From Acidimicrobiia bacterium (GTDB lineage: Bacteria > Actinomycetota > Acidimicrobiia > Spongiisociales > UBA5794), in contig JARFRN010000283.1 in the NCBI GenBank assembly GCA_029287195.1, positions 1 to 34,863 on the forward strand: 34,863 nucleotides of DNA, given 5' to 3'. A model generated the notes under the pieces. That model had not been told where the DNA came from and did not search any database. It saw only the letters and a program-made list of their open reading frames with translations. Below are positions 1 to 7,812 of the stretch, in pieces. The position numbers were made by a program, and so were the translations under genes. Each line of letters starts with the position of its first letter. Position 1 is the first letter of the stretch.

Positions 1-802
1 CGAAGCCCCATGCGATGGCGTGGCCGAATGCCCACAGCCGAGCGCGCTCCCGATCGAGACCCAGGGCACCGGTCGACCGATCAAGTCGGTACGTCACGGC
101 GTCCTTGCTGTGACCGAACTCGTGTGAGCGGATGATCGGGCTCAAGCCGAACTCCGCCTCACCCGTCAGCGGCTTGGGATCGATTGCCAGCCATGGCCGG
201 CGCTGCGCCTCGAGGACGTTGTCCCCATGGAGATCCTGGTGCAGCAGCACGGGCTCGCCTTGCGAGCTCGCAAGCCCCGGCAAGACATCAATCGCCTCAT
301 CGAGCAGCCGTCGTTCGAACGGCTCGCCGGCTACCTCGTACTCGGCAGGCAGATTCTCCACCCATCTGTCGACTTCGGCTGCCAGCGACCCAAATGGCTC
401 GGCGGCGGGGACCCACAACCGCGGAAGCAAGTCGATCATGACATCAAGGCCCACAGTTGCGCCGGCTCGGGACAGGTGAGTACCGGGATCGCAGCGTTCC
501 AGCAGCAGGGCGTTTCTATCGGGCCGGTGGTCTACGAGGAGGACTGCGCCATTGCCTCCCCAGAGGCGCAGCGCCTCGGCCTCATGCCGGCTCTCCCGGT
601 GCGGGAACTGGATCTTCATCACCAGGTCCTGGTTCTGCACGGGGAGTACGAGCGAAATGTGGGAGTCGGCGAACGGTTGGCCGAACTCGAGTCCCCAGTG
701 TTCCCCTAACTCGCTCACGGTCACTGGTAGGGCCGCCAGCCAAGCCCGACCGTCGACGCGGGACTCCAGCCAGTGCAGAGATGACGGGATTCCGAGTGTC
801 AC
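1..802 (-). CDS. Streptomycin 6-kinase / hydroxyurea phosphotransferase family protein (partial, C-terminus off window)
   Basis: This is a kinase of the APH(6)/hydroxyurea resistance type (APH_6_hur, related to aminoglycoside phosphotransferases). The family transfers the ATP gamma-phosphate to a small hydroxylated substrate in the cytoplasm. Visible motifs are LHQDLHGDNVL, the catalytic loop (about residues 186-196), and WLAIDPKPLTGE, carrying the metal-binding Asp (about residues 204-215). About 267 codons are present and family members are around 280-300 residues, so only the extreme C-terminus is missing. I chose GTG at 802 because GAGG lies 8 nt upstream and the reading frame begins there; no ATG fits. 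It starts 13 nt after the lipoprotein stop and is probably the last gene of the ring-opening operon. The true substrate is unknown, and housekeeping members of this family are common in Actinobacteria, so antibiotic resistance should not be assumed. Confidence 0.85.
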   Translation of the reverse strand, partial: MTLGIPSSLHWLESRVDGRAWLAALPVTVSELGEHWGLEFGQPFADSHISLVLPVQNQDLVMKIQFPHRESRHEAEALRLWGGNGAVLLVDHRPDRNALLLERCDPGTHLSRAGATVGLDVMIDLLPRLWVPAAEPFGSLAAEVDRWVENLPAEYEVAGEPFERRLLDEAIDVLPGLASSQGEPVLLHQDLHGDNVLEAQRRPWLAIDPKPLTGEAEFGLSPIIRSHEFGHSKDAVTYRLDRSTGALGLDRERARLWAFGHAIAWGF

Positions 803-815
803 CGCAGCAGCCTCA

Positions 816-1619
816 CTAGTCGTCGAGTTCGATCAGCTCGCTGGGTATGCCCCGCTCTTCCAGGTCGAGAGGAGTGCCCAAGGCCGGGGGCTCGAGAGGG
901 TCGAGATCGTCGGCGATGCCGAATTCATAGACGATACCGCTGGAGCCGGCAATCGGCTCCACGTCGGAGCCTACGCGATAGAACTGCAGGACCCCATCGC
1001 CGTTGATGAGCCACTGAGCCGCCAAACCGATGACATCCGGGTTCGAGCCCTTCTCTCGCAACGTCCACAGCACATTGCCGTCGCCGTCCTGCTGGCGAGT
1101 GACTTCGCTTTCGGCTGGCTCTCCGTCAACGAGCATCGAGGGCTGCTCGGCTATTGCAGTGAGAAGCGCTAGGAGGTCGAGAAACTCCGTGGGTGGTTTG
1201 GGCTGCAGGCCCAACGCGGACCACGGCTCGTCTGCCTGAGCTGTGATCGTGGCGGTGTACAGCTCCTCGCCAACCTGGATGAACGCTTCGACGCGGCGCG
1301 GATCGAGTTCGCTGTAGACGGCAAAGAAGTTGCCTTCAGCCCGATACTCGAGCCAATCGAATCGCGTTGCCTGCTCGGGGTCGGCGAAACCGAAATAGAC
1401 GGCGGTGATACGCAGTCCGGGGGCTTCGAGCAGCGCTTGCGCGGCAGGCGCAACGCCGGCGTCGAGTTCGGCCACGGTCGACGACTCTTGGGGACCAACA
1501 GTCACTTCCGGCTCGCCGGACGCCGAGCAAGCTGTGGTAACCACGAGTACGAAGCTCAGAGCGGCGAGGGGGGCTTTGCTGCTTGCTGATGATCTCACCG
1601 GGCGAGAATAGGTCGCCAT
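816..1619 (-). CDS. Putative lipoprotein, unknown function
   Basis: This 267-residue protein has an exported N-terminus: Arg/Lys-containing n-region, hydrophobic core APLAALSFVLVV, then TTAC with Cys31 as the likely lipidated residue. The lipobox is slightly degenerate, with Thr at -3. After it comes a low-complexity linker rich in Glu, Ser and Thr, then a globular alpha/beta-looking domain with no motif I recognise. The open frame extends well upstream of 1619, but ATG at 1619 puts the signal peptide at the true N-terminus and lies 7 nt after the DUF1116 stop, consistent with operon organisation. A GTG eight codons further in is an alternative start. It may be a surface-anchored binding or sensory protein linked to the upstream catabolic genes, but that rests on position only. 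Confidence 0.75.
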   Translation of the reverse strand: MATYSRPVRSSASSKAPLAALSFVLVVTTACSASGEPEVTVGPQESSTVAELDAGVAPAAQALLEAPGLRITAVYFGFADPEQATRFDWLEYRAEGNFFAVYSELDPRRVEAFIQVGEELYTATITAQADEPWSALGLQPKPPTEFLDLLALLTAIAEQPSMLVDGEPAESEVTRQQDGDGNVLWTLREKGSNPDVIGLAAQWLINGDGVLQFYRVGSDVEPIAGSSGIVYEFGIADDLDPLEPPALGTPLDLEERGIPSELIELDD

Positions 1620-1626
1620 TGAGAAC

Positions 1627-3039
1627 CTATGAGTCGGCGACGGTTGCCGCCAGGGCGTTGATGCCATCCACAAAACACTCGATTGGGGCTTCGACCAGGC
1701 CGGCGCCGACCATGCCGGTACCCGGCACCTTGCCGGCGACGCCGGTGTTGATTTGGGGCAGCACTCCGGTGCGGACCACTCTGGCGGCATCGATTCCAAC
1801 CGGGGTCCCACGGAACTCCAGCATGGGGATCTGGTACGCCGGGTGCTCGGCCAGCGTGATCTCATACATCGCCAGGGTGCGCCGCACCGCGCCGGCGGCC
1901 GTGCCGCCGACGAAGCCGACAATTGCCGGTGCCGCCGCCATCGCAAATCCCCCCAGCCCCACGGTTTCTGTGATGGTCGAATCGCCGATGTCGGGGCTGG
2001 CGTCTTCCTCGGTGAATCTACCCAGATAGAGCCCATCGACCGGCGGCGCCGGGGCGGTGAACCACTCGTCACCGGTCCCGGACAGTCGCACGCCGAAATC
2101 GGTCCCGTTGCGGGCCATCACCGTCACCAGGCTCGAGGCGGTTGTCCCCGCCGCTGCGTCCGAACCGAGCTTGCCCGCTGCCATTACCAGGTTCAGCATG
2201 AAATGGTCGTTGCCGTCGATGAACTTGAACACGTCCAGTCGCTGATCGATCGGAGCGTCTGCGCCGTCCACCAGGGCACCGCCGATTTCACGCAGGAACA
2301 GCGAGGTCACGGCCCGGTTGCGGTTGTGTCCGTCATCGCCCATCTGCAGTGCCTGGGCGATGAGGGACTGCAGGTCTATCGGGCCCCGGCTGCGCAGGGC
2401 TGCTCCGAGCACCGGTCCCAACACGCGACTCATCCACTGCAACCGCTCCACGACCTCGGGTGCATATGCGCCGTACCGCAACACTTTGCCGAGTCCCTCG
2501 TTCAGGGTCGAATAGGAAACACCGTCGCCGGCGCCGTCTTGGACGATGGCCACCGGCATTGATGGCGTTGTTACCCCCGCCATCGGCCCGACTGCTCCGT
2601 GGTGGTGGCACGGGGATAGCTCTACCTCGCCGCGGGCAGCCTTGGCGGCTGCGTCGTCCGGGTTGGTTGCGAGCCCCTCATAGAGCATCCCGCCGATGAT
2701 GGCACCGCGCATCGGTCCGCCGGCGCGTTCCCACTCGAGCGGTGGGCCGGCGTGGAAGAAGGTACGGTCTGTCATTTCTGGGAAGACATCTCGTGCCACC
2801 CCGACGTCGACGAGATGTGGCCGGACGCGCAGCATCTTGTCGATGGACGTGGCATTGGCAGCAGCCATCCGCCCATCAGCGGCCAGGCGGGCCAGCGCAT
2901 CAGCAGCATCAGAATGGGGTGGGCGCCAGTCGGCGCGCCATACGTTCGACCCTTGCTGCTCGATGGAATCCGCCAGCATGTCTGCTCCGGCGGTGGCGAC
3001 GACGGGGTCGCTATCGAGGAGTTGGCTGAGGTCGCTCAT
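1627..3039 (-). CDS. DUF1116 protein, AllG/YlbE/YahG homologue (carbamoyltransferase complex subunit)
   Basis: This 470-residue protein belongs to the DUF1116 family (E. coli YlbE, YahG). In E. coli, YlbE (AllG) is reported to act with FdrA (AllF) and YlbF (AllH) as oxamate carbamoyltransferase, which phosphorolyses oxalurate to oxamate and carbamoyl phosphate. Family hallmarks are the ERAGGPMRGAIIGG segment, the ELSPCHHHGAVGPMAG segment with a Cys-His-His-His cluster, and the Gly/Ala-rich C-terminal half. The start at 3039 overlaps the FdrA stop by four bases (ATGA), which implies translational coupling. The open frame extends about 21 codons further upstream, but that segment is Cys/Ser/Arg-rich and unlike the family N-terminus. 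All three complex subunits are present here, so it probably works as part of an FdrA-type complex. The substrate is inferred from the neighbouring amidohydrolase, not shown. Confidence 0.88.
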   Translation of the reverse strand: MSDLSQLLDSDPVVATAGADMLADSIEQQGSNVWRADWRPPHSDAADALARLAADGRMAAANATSIDKMLRVRPHLVDVGVARDVFPEMTDRTFFHAGPPLEWERAGGPMRGAIIGGMLYEGLATNPDDAAAKAARGEVELSPCHHHGAVGPMAGVTTPSMPVAIVQDGAGDGVSYSTLNEGLGKVLRYGAYAPEVVERLQWMSRVLGPVLGAALRSRGPIDLQSLIAQALQMGDDGHNRNRAVTSLFLREIGGALVDGADAPIDQRLDVFKFIDGNDHFMLNLVMAAGKLGSDAAAGTTASSLVTVMARNGTDFGVRLSGTGDEWFTAPAPPVDGLYLGRFTEEDASPDIGDSTITETVGLGGFAMAAAPAIVGFVGGTAAGAVRRTLAMYEITLAEHPAYQIPMLEFRGTPVGIDAARVVRTGVLPQINTGVAGKVPGTGMVGAGLVEAPIECFVDGINALAATVADS

Positions 3040-4460
3040 GCAATGCCCCCGGTTGTTGCAAGGCGGGCAGCTTCTCGAGCAGCTGCTGCGTTGGACAGCC
3101 ACACCGAGGCGCCGGCCTCATGCAGCGCCGCCGCTTGGGTATCGCGATTCTGGGGATCGCCCCGGGTTCCGCACAGCGAGACGACAACCGCGGCCCCGGC
3201 GGCCATGGCCTCCGCAATTAGCGGCGCCAGTTCCGCGGCCGGGTCGGCGTTGGCGCCGTAGCCCAAAACCACGTCCAACAGGATCACTCCGATAGACGCA
3301 TCGGACGCAGCCGCCCGGAGGCGCTCGATCCGCACCGTCTGGTCGATCATGGGATGGGCTCGGCCCTGGGTGTACTCGTCGTCGCCGTAGTCGATGAAGC
3401 TGTGTCCGGCGTCGGCCTCGTCTTTGCCGATGTCGCCCAGGGTCGATGCTGCGATGAACCGCGCTTCATCCCGGAGCGTTCCGCCGGAGAAGAGTCCGCG
3501 CACAGCACCCGGCCGGTGAAGATCCAGATCGACGGCCCACGACGCGTACTCGGGGGCGGATTCACCGAGCTCGGCCAGAACCTCGCGGGCGCCGTCTTCG
3601 AGAGTTGTCTCGCCCATGAATGTGACGACAACGGGTTTGGTGCACTCGGTGGCGGCAGCCCGTACCTTGGCGGCAACCGGGGCCGCCGGTGGTTTGGAAA
3701 TGACGGCTATGACGTCTGTGGCCGGGTCTTCGTCCAGCGCCTCTAGCCCTTGCAGGGTGGCGATTGCCCCGATGTCCTCTGACAGGTCGTGGCTTCCCGT
3801 TCCGAGGGCGTGGCGCACCCCGACCCCGGCATCGTCGAGCAGGCACAACATCTGCTGAATGCCGGTCCCGGAGGCGCCGACCATGCCGACCGGGCCGGGT
3901 CGTACGGCGTTGGCGAAACCGAGACCCAGGCCATTGACAACAGCAGTGCCGCAATCGGGACCCATGACGAGCAGTCCGTGTTTCGCCCCATACTCCTTCA
4001 GGACCCTTTCCTGGTTCACCGGGACGTTGTCGCTGAAGATCATCACGTGCCGTCCCGTTTCGAGGGCTTCCATTGCTTCGACAAAAGCATGTTCACCCGG
4101 GACGGACAGCAGCACGATGTTGGCGTCGCCTGCCGCCGCTGCCGAGCCCGCCGTCTTGGGCTGCGGAGCATCCAGGCCGCCCGACCCGACGGCCTTGTGG
4201 CTGAGCGCGTCGTCGAGCACCACTCGGGCGGATGCGATCGCATCCTCGCTTTCGGCCCGCACGGCCAGGACCAGATCGTTGGTGCTCGTCGTGCCGTCGA
4301 GTTCGAAGCCCATGTCGGCGAGCAAGTTCAGATTGAGTTCGGTTGCCATCGCCACCAGGGCATCGCCCACCCCGGCGACTTCCTGCAGCGCTTTGCTCGC
4401 TTGCATGAGCCGCACCGAGTCGTGGTAGCGGCCGGGGAAAACCTCGACCCGAGAGATCAT
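3036..4460 (-). CDS. fdrA: FdrA/AllF-like acyl-CoA synthetase-fold carbamoyltransferase subunit
   Basis: FdrA proteins share the succinyl-CoA synthetase alpha fold, and E. coli FdrA (AllF) is reported to be a subunit of oxamate carbamoyltransferase. The N-terminus (ISRVEVFPGRYHDSVRLM) matches the family. The central nucleotide/CoA-fold motif is VGASGTGIQQM, followed by the family GTGSHDLSEDIGA signature; SVRG-like and GDDEYTQGRAHPMID segments follow. At 474 residues it is somewhat shorter than the E. coli protein. I prefer the ATG at 4460, which overlaps the DUF2877 stop as TGATG and has GGAG 6 nt upstream. Another ATG lies at 4466. It is in the middle of a four-gene run with overlaps of 1-4 bases. 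The phospho-His motif typical of ADP-forming CoA ligases (SHTGA) is not evident, which fits a non-ligase role. Confidence 0.92.
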   Translation of the reverse strand: MISRVEVFPGRYHDSVRLMQASKALQEVAGVGDALVAMATELNLNLLADMGFELDGTTSTNDLVLAVRAESEDAIASARVVLDDALSHKAVGSGGLDAPQPKTAGSAAAAGDANIVLLSVPGEHAFVEAMEALETGRHVMIFSDNVPVNQERVLKEYGAKHGLLVMGPDCGTAVVNGLGLGFANAVRPGPVGMVGASGTGIQQMLCLLDDAGVGVRHALGTGSHDLSEDIGAIATLQGLEALDEDPATDVIAVISKPPAAPVAAKVRAAATECTKPVVVTFMGETTLEDGAREVLAELGESAPEYASWAVDLDLHRPGAVRGLFSGGTLRDEARFIAASTLGDIGKDEADAGHSFIDYGDDEYTQGRAHPMIDQTVRIERLRAAASDASIGVILLDVVLGYGANADPAAELAPLIAEAMAAGAAVVVSLCGTRGDPQNRDTQAAALHEAGASVWLSNAAAAREAARLATTGGIA

Positions 4461-5320
4461 CACCATCTCCGTTCCGTGTCTGACATGAATTGAACTATCG
4501 ACTGTGCTCCCAGCACGATTCCAGCCGCGAGCGCCGGTCCCGAGCTGTGTCCCACCTCGATCAGGCTCTGATGAGCCGCGGTGACCTCACCTCGGCCGGT
4601 CAGGGCGCGCAGCAGCGTCCCAGCCGGAGCAGCGACCCGACCAAGCAGGGCATGTTGGATCAGGGCGGCGGAGAGTCTTGTGGTGCGGGCATCGGCCAGC
4701 TCTACGATGAGGCGGGCGGCGCGATCGAGCATGGCGGTGCCCGGTTGATGGTTGAGTGCTTCGCTCAGCAGCCGGGTGCTTGCCAGCGCTCCCGCCAAGT
4801 AGTCGTCGGCCTCCGGGGTCAGCCCCGCTCCTTTGCCGACCAGCGGCTCGGCCGCAGTGAGTAGCGCGATGGGAGAGCAAAGTGCCAGCGCTGCGCCCAG
4901 TCTCTCCCCGGGCACATCCGGCGGGGTCGTCGGCAGCCCCGCGATCGCCGCGTCGAGCTGCGCAACCGTCATCCCCGGTAGCGCAGGTCGGGGGTCCCAC
5001 CAACGAGCGACATGGACTGACAAACCTTCGAGCATGACTCGGTTCCACCCGAGCTCGACTTCGGCACCGTGGGCAACGGACTTGAAGGGGTCATCCGCCG
5101 CGGCGACCGGGATCTCGATACCGATCGGTAGCCGGGTTGCATCGCTGGTCGACACGACGACAACGGACTTCTCCACCAGAAGCCAGACTGCATATCCCGA
5201 GGTGCCCAGGACCGTCGCAGTCCTGGGCACCGTTACCAAACCGTGGACGGCGATGCTCGCCAGGCCGGCCACCCGCCTGGATGTCTCGACCTCTCGAGCC
5301 TCTACAGCCCCTTCGGACAC
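4460..5320 (-). CDS. DUF2877 protein, AllH/YlbF homologue
   Basis: This 286-residue protein is of the DUF2877 family (E. coli YlbF/AllH), the third reported component of oxamate carbamoyltransferase. The family signature is clear: GKGAGLTPEADDYLAG at about residues 160-177, with Asp-Asp in the LTPxxDD motif. Toward the C-terminus is HSSGPALAAGIVLG, also typical. The frame opens with GTG at 5320, only 2 nt after the amidohydrolase stop, so translation is probably coupled; the ribosome binding site is weak. An internal GTG (RVAGLAS) could be the true start. Its stop shares one base with the FdrA ATG. The arrangement allH-allF-allG in one transcript, without the ureidoglycolate or allantoin genes seen in E. 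coli, implies a different upstream substrate. Confidence 0.88.
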   Translation of the reverse strand: MSEGAVEAREVETSRRVAGLASIAVHGLVTVPRTATVLGTSGYAVWLLVEKSVVVVSTSDATRLPIGIEIPVAAADDPFKSVAHGAEVELGWNRVMLEGLSVHVARWWDPRPALPGMTVAQLDAAIAGLPTTPPDVPGERLGAALALCSPIALLTAAEPLVGKGAGLTPEADDYLAGALASTRLLSEALNHQPGTAMLDRAARLIVELADARTTRLSAALIQHALLGRVAAPAGTLLRALTGRGEVTAAHQSLIEVGHSSGPALAAGIVLGAQSIVQFMSDTERRW

Positions 5321-5322
5321 AG

Positions 5323-6420
5323 TTATCCGAGACGGACGATGGCGGCTATTGGGCCACCTCCGCTGGGACCCTGGTGCAACGCGGCAACCGAGACGAAGAC
5401 CGCGGGGTCATTGACTGCGGCGCCGACAACGCCGCCGACGGCTCCCTTGATATGGCGATGATGATGCACATCGGAGTCGTCGAGCGATACCTGGCGCCGT
5501 CCCCGCAACCGTGAGGTGGGGTCGGCCTCACACTTGACGAATACGTTGACGAGTCGGTCGCCGAGGTCCTCCCACCGGGCCCGCTCGGGTAGATCCAGGC
5601 CGGCATTGCGGATAGCCCGGTAGACCCCTTCCTGGTCGAGGGCGTCGTTCATGACGTCGTGGCCGATCCGATAGTCGCCGCCGGCACGCGGTGCGTTGCC
5701 GACCACGACTGTTTGCGCCTGGTCGAGCTCGACACCCGAAGAGCATGATGCAACCGACGAGAACAGGCTGAGGTCGTGGCCAATTTGCCCGGCGCTCGGC
5801 ATCTCGATCTCTCCGAGAGCTACTGCAATTCCGAGGGCGGAAGTGCCATTCGAGACGTTCATAGACTCGAGCGGATCCTCGGTGTACACCGTGTGGCCCC
5901 GGGACTTGGCGTCGTTGATCGTCTCCATGACCAGCAGCGGGGTTTTGGTTTGGACATAGTGGACGTCGGCGGGGTCTTCGATGCCCGCTTCGGCCATGGC
6001 ACGCCGTACACCCTCAGCCACCTTCTCGACCATTGCCGGCCGACCAATATCCTCTGGCAGGATCACATCACTCATCGCATAGCCGACGGCCAAACGTGAC
6101 TCGTCGGAAACCGGGCCGTCATCCTCGATCTTGGCGAACACGGTGGCATGCGGACACAGGATTCCGTCGGTGCCTCCGGACCACACCATCGGGATCTCCT
6201 TGACTTCCTCCCAGGGTCGTGTGCCCTTGTCCATGAGGACCTTGCGGAAGGCCTGGTCGGCAAGAATTCGTGTGAAGTCGTTTACTCCACCGTTGCCCTC
6301 TGTCTTTCCGACCACGGCAACTACGCCATCGGCATCGAACACACCATCGTCGATCAGCTTCGCCAGTCCCGACGCATCGCTAACACTCTCGAGAACGACC
6401 TTCCGTACCTCGATGGCCAT
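5323..6420 (-). CDS. Ring-opening amidohydrolase (cyanuric acid hydrolase/barbiturase family)
   Basis: This 365-residue enzyme is of the cyclic amide hydrolase family (AtzD, TrzD, barbiturase), which hydrolytically opens cyanuric acid to carboxybiuret or barbiturate to ureidomalonate. The family is built of three tandem-like units, each giving a Ser-Lys pair. I see Lys39 in [16 protein letters not shown] and Ser81 in WSGGTDG; Lys159 in QTKTP and Ser227/228 in SCSSGVELD; Lys296 in FVKCEADP and Ser353 in HQGPSGGGP. Length matches the usual 355-370. The start at 6420 has AAGGGAG about 8-10 nt upstream; the open frame extends 12 codons further but lacks such a site. It is the first gene of the operon. 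The sequence alone does not let me separate cyanuric acid, barbiturate or another cyclic imide (for example parabanate) as substrate. Confidence 0.9.
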   Translation of the reverse strand: MAIEVRKVVLESVSDASGLAKLIDDGVFDADGVVAVVGKTEGNGGVNDFTRILADQAFRKVLMDKGTRPWEEVKEIPMVWSGGTDGILCPHATVFAKIEDDGPVSDESRLAVGYAMSDVILPEDIGRPAMVEKVAEGVRRAMAEAGIEDPADVHYVQTKTPLLVMETINDAKSRGHTVYTEDPLESMNVSNGTSALGIAVALGEIEMPSAGQIGHDLSLFSSVASCSSGVELDQAQTVVVGNAPRAGGDYRIGHDVMNDALDQEGVYRAIRNAGLDLPERARWEDLGDRLVNVFVKCEADPTSRLRGRRQVSLDDSDVHHHRHIKGAVGGVVGAAVNDPAVFVSVAALHQGPSGGGPIAAIVRLG

Positions 6421-6588
6421 GTTGCCCACTCCCTTGTGTAGCCGGACCTTTCCCAAACTCGCGACCGTCGGAATGCGGCTGCGAAGTACTCATCATCGGA
6501 CCAAACCTCACCAAGAGACTAGGGACGAACGGCCCTCACTGGGCGGCGAGTCGGGAGACCAGCGACACCGCCGTACACTGTCCCGGCC
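6421..6588. promoter_or_regulatory. Divergent intergenic region between the ring-opening operon and the DDAH-family gene
   Basis: This 168-base spacer must hold both promoters. For the plus-strand gene, a TACACT -10 box at 6574-6579 lies 9 nt before the ATG at 6589, with no ribosome binding site: a leaderless start. For the minus-strand operon, AAGGGAG precedes the ATG at 6420, so that transcript has a leader. I see no long perfect palindrome that would mark a regulator site. Confidence 0.5.
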
Positions 6589-7353
6589 ATGGGAGTTGCC
6601 GTAATCCGTTCAGTACCAGATTCCTTCATTCGGGCTCTTGTCATGGGGGAGCGTCCGCTGATCGACACCGCTCGCGCCCGCACCCAGCACGAGGCCTACC
6701 AACGGCTGCTCGAAGACGCGGGATACGATGTGCGGGTCGTTGCCGCCGACGAGGCCTGTCCCGACTGCCCATTTGTCGAAGACACGGCGGTCGTGCTCGA
6801 CACCGTGGCAATTGCCACCCGACCCGGCGCACCGGCACGGCGCGGGGAGGTGGCTGCGGTGGCTGCCGAACTGGAGCGCTTGAAGCCGGTGCGCACCATT
6901 GAAGGCCCCGGAACCGTCGACGGCGGCGATGTGCTCCGGATCGGCGACACGCTCTACGTTGGCCGCTCCACCCGCACCAACGATGCCGGCATAGAGCAGT
7001 TGGGCGCCATCGCCGCGGACGACGGTCTGCGGGTTGTCGCGGTTCCGGTGCGCGGTGTTCTCCATCTCAAGTCGGCTGCCGCCCAACTCGATGAGGCTAC
7101 GGTGCTGGTAGCGCGGGACTGCATCGATCCGGAAGTCTTTGCCGGCTACCGGCTGATCGACAAGGCACCGGGAGAAGAGCATCTTGCCAGTGTGCTGCGA
7201 CTTGCTTCGGGCCGATTGGTAATGACCACAACCGCTCCCCACACCCGGCAGCGCCTGCAGGAGCACGGGTATGCCCCGGATGTCATCGACTCGTCCGAGT
7301 TCCAGGCTGCCGACGGTGGCCTCACCTGTCTGTCGATCCTGATCGACGACTAG
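6589..7353 (+). CDS. Dimethylarginine dimethylaminohydrolase (DDAH)-family amidinohydrolase
   Basis: This 254-residue protein has the pentein fold of the DDAH/amidinotransferase group. DDAH hydrolyses N-methylated arginines to citrulline and methylamines. Catalytic residues are visible: His159 in GVLHLKS and the nucleophile Cys247 in GLTCLSI, at positions close to those in Pseudomonas DDAH (His162, Cys249). The substrate-guanidinium-binding acidic pair is FVEDT (Glu64, Asp65), and GTVDGGDVL is also typical. The start is an ATG 9 nt after a TACACT box, suggesting a leaderless mRNA. It diverges from the ring-opening operon, so both could serve nitrogen salvage from ureido or guanidino compounds. 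Arginine deiminase-like or other guanidine-modifying activity cannot be excluded. Confidence 0.88.
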   Translation: MGVAVIRSVPDSFIRALVMGERPLIDTARARTQHEAYQRLLEDAGYDVRVVAADEACPDCPFVEDTAVVLDTVAIATRPGAPARRGEVAAVAAELERLKPVRTIEGPGTVDGGDVLRIGDTLYVGRSTRTNDAGIEQLGAIAADDGLRVVAVPVRGVLHLKSAAAQLDEATVLVARDCIDPEVFAGYRLIDKAPGEEHLASVLRLASGRLVMTTTAPHTRQRLQEHGYAPDVIDSSEFQAADGGLTCLSILIDD

Positions 7354-7379
7354 TCCTACCGTCCGACGCGTAGGCAAAG

Positions 7380-7466
7380 GGAGGTGCGGTCTCCTCTACG
7401 GTTCTTGCGCTGCCCACCCCGACATCTCGGCCCGAGCCACGCCGGAACAGGGGAGGTGCAGTCTCC
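7380..7466. repeat. Pair of 15-nt hairpin-like direct repeats between convergent genes
   Basis: GGAGGTGCGGTCTCC (7380-7394) and GGAGGTGCAGTCTCC (7452-7466) differ at one base and are 72 nt apart. Each can form a short GGAG/CTCC hairpin, and both are followed by a GGTTCT element. They sit between the ends of the DDAH gene and the winged-helix regulator. A related 15-mer, GGAGCCGCAGACTCC, is at 23326-23340, also between convergent gene ends. They may serve as bidirectional terminators or belong to a dispersed intergenic repeat; there is no U-run. Confidence 0.5.
7417..7442. repeat. Dispersed intergenic repeat, copy 1
   Basis: The 26 bases starting CCCCGACATCTCGGCC match 17561-17586 at about 24 of 26 positions. 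The shared core is CCCCGACATnTCGGCC, then GAGCCACGC after one variable base. The first half contains a small CCGA/TCGG inverted repeat. Both copies are non-coding. This copy lies between the two 15-nt hairpin repeats. Confidence 0.5.
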
Positions 7467-7485
7467 GCTGGTTCTACCGGCTCCA

Positions 7486-7812
7486 CTAGTCACCGGCCAG
7501 CGGTGCGAGCGCGCTCAGCAGCTGGCCGCGGTATTCGAGCAACGCGTCCCTTCCTTTGCCGGTCAGGGAGACCGTCGTCTCGGGCTTACGGCCGTTGTAG
7601 CCCTTGACGACGTCGACGTATCCGGCCGCCTCGAGCTTCAACAGGTGAGAACCGAGGTTCCCCCAGGTGAGCCCGGTCTGTTGCAGCAGGTAGGTGGCGT
7701 TGGCGCTTTCGACGACATACAGGTTGGTCATTATCGCCAACCGGGCCGGTTCGTGGATCAGCCGGTCGACCGTCGGCGTAACCGTGGCTTGTCCCTGCTC
7801 AGGCTTCGCCAT
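7486..7812 (-). CDS. Winged-helix transcriptional regulator (HTH_34/MarR-PadR-like)
   Basis: This 108-residue single-domain DNA-binding protein has a winged-helix core: RLAIMTNLYVVESANATYLLQQTGL (helices 1-2), WGNLGSHLLKLEAAGYV (recognition helix), then a wing with KGYNGRKPETTVSLTGKGRDALLEY. This is the small transcriptional regulator family usually paired with a membrane protein. ATG at 7812 overlaps the end of the upstream membrane protein gene by 14 bases. It probably represses its own two-gene operon through the palindrome at 8494-8512. No ligand-binding domain is present, so sensing may involve the partner membrane protein or a small-molecule pocket in the dimer. Confidence 0.85.
   Translation of the reverse strand: MAKPEQGQATVTPTVDRLIHEPARLAIMTNLYVVESANATYLLQQTGLTWGNLGSHLLKLEAAGYVDVVKGYNGRKPETTVSLTGKGRDALLEYRGQLLSALAPLAGD

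Noticed and set aside
1-802. Calling the kinase a true streptomycin-resistance gene
   Set aside because: The family is broad and often chromosomal in Actinobacteria; operon position suggests another substrate.
1620-2072. N-terminal extension of the lipoprotein to 418 residues
   Set aside because: It overlaps the DUF1116 gene in another frame, is Arg/Ser/Pro-rich, and would hide the signal peptide that begins at 1619.
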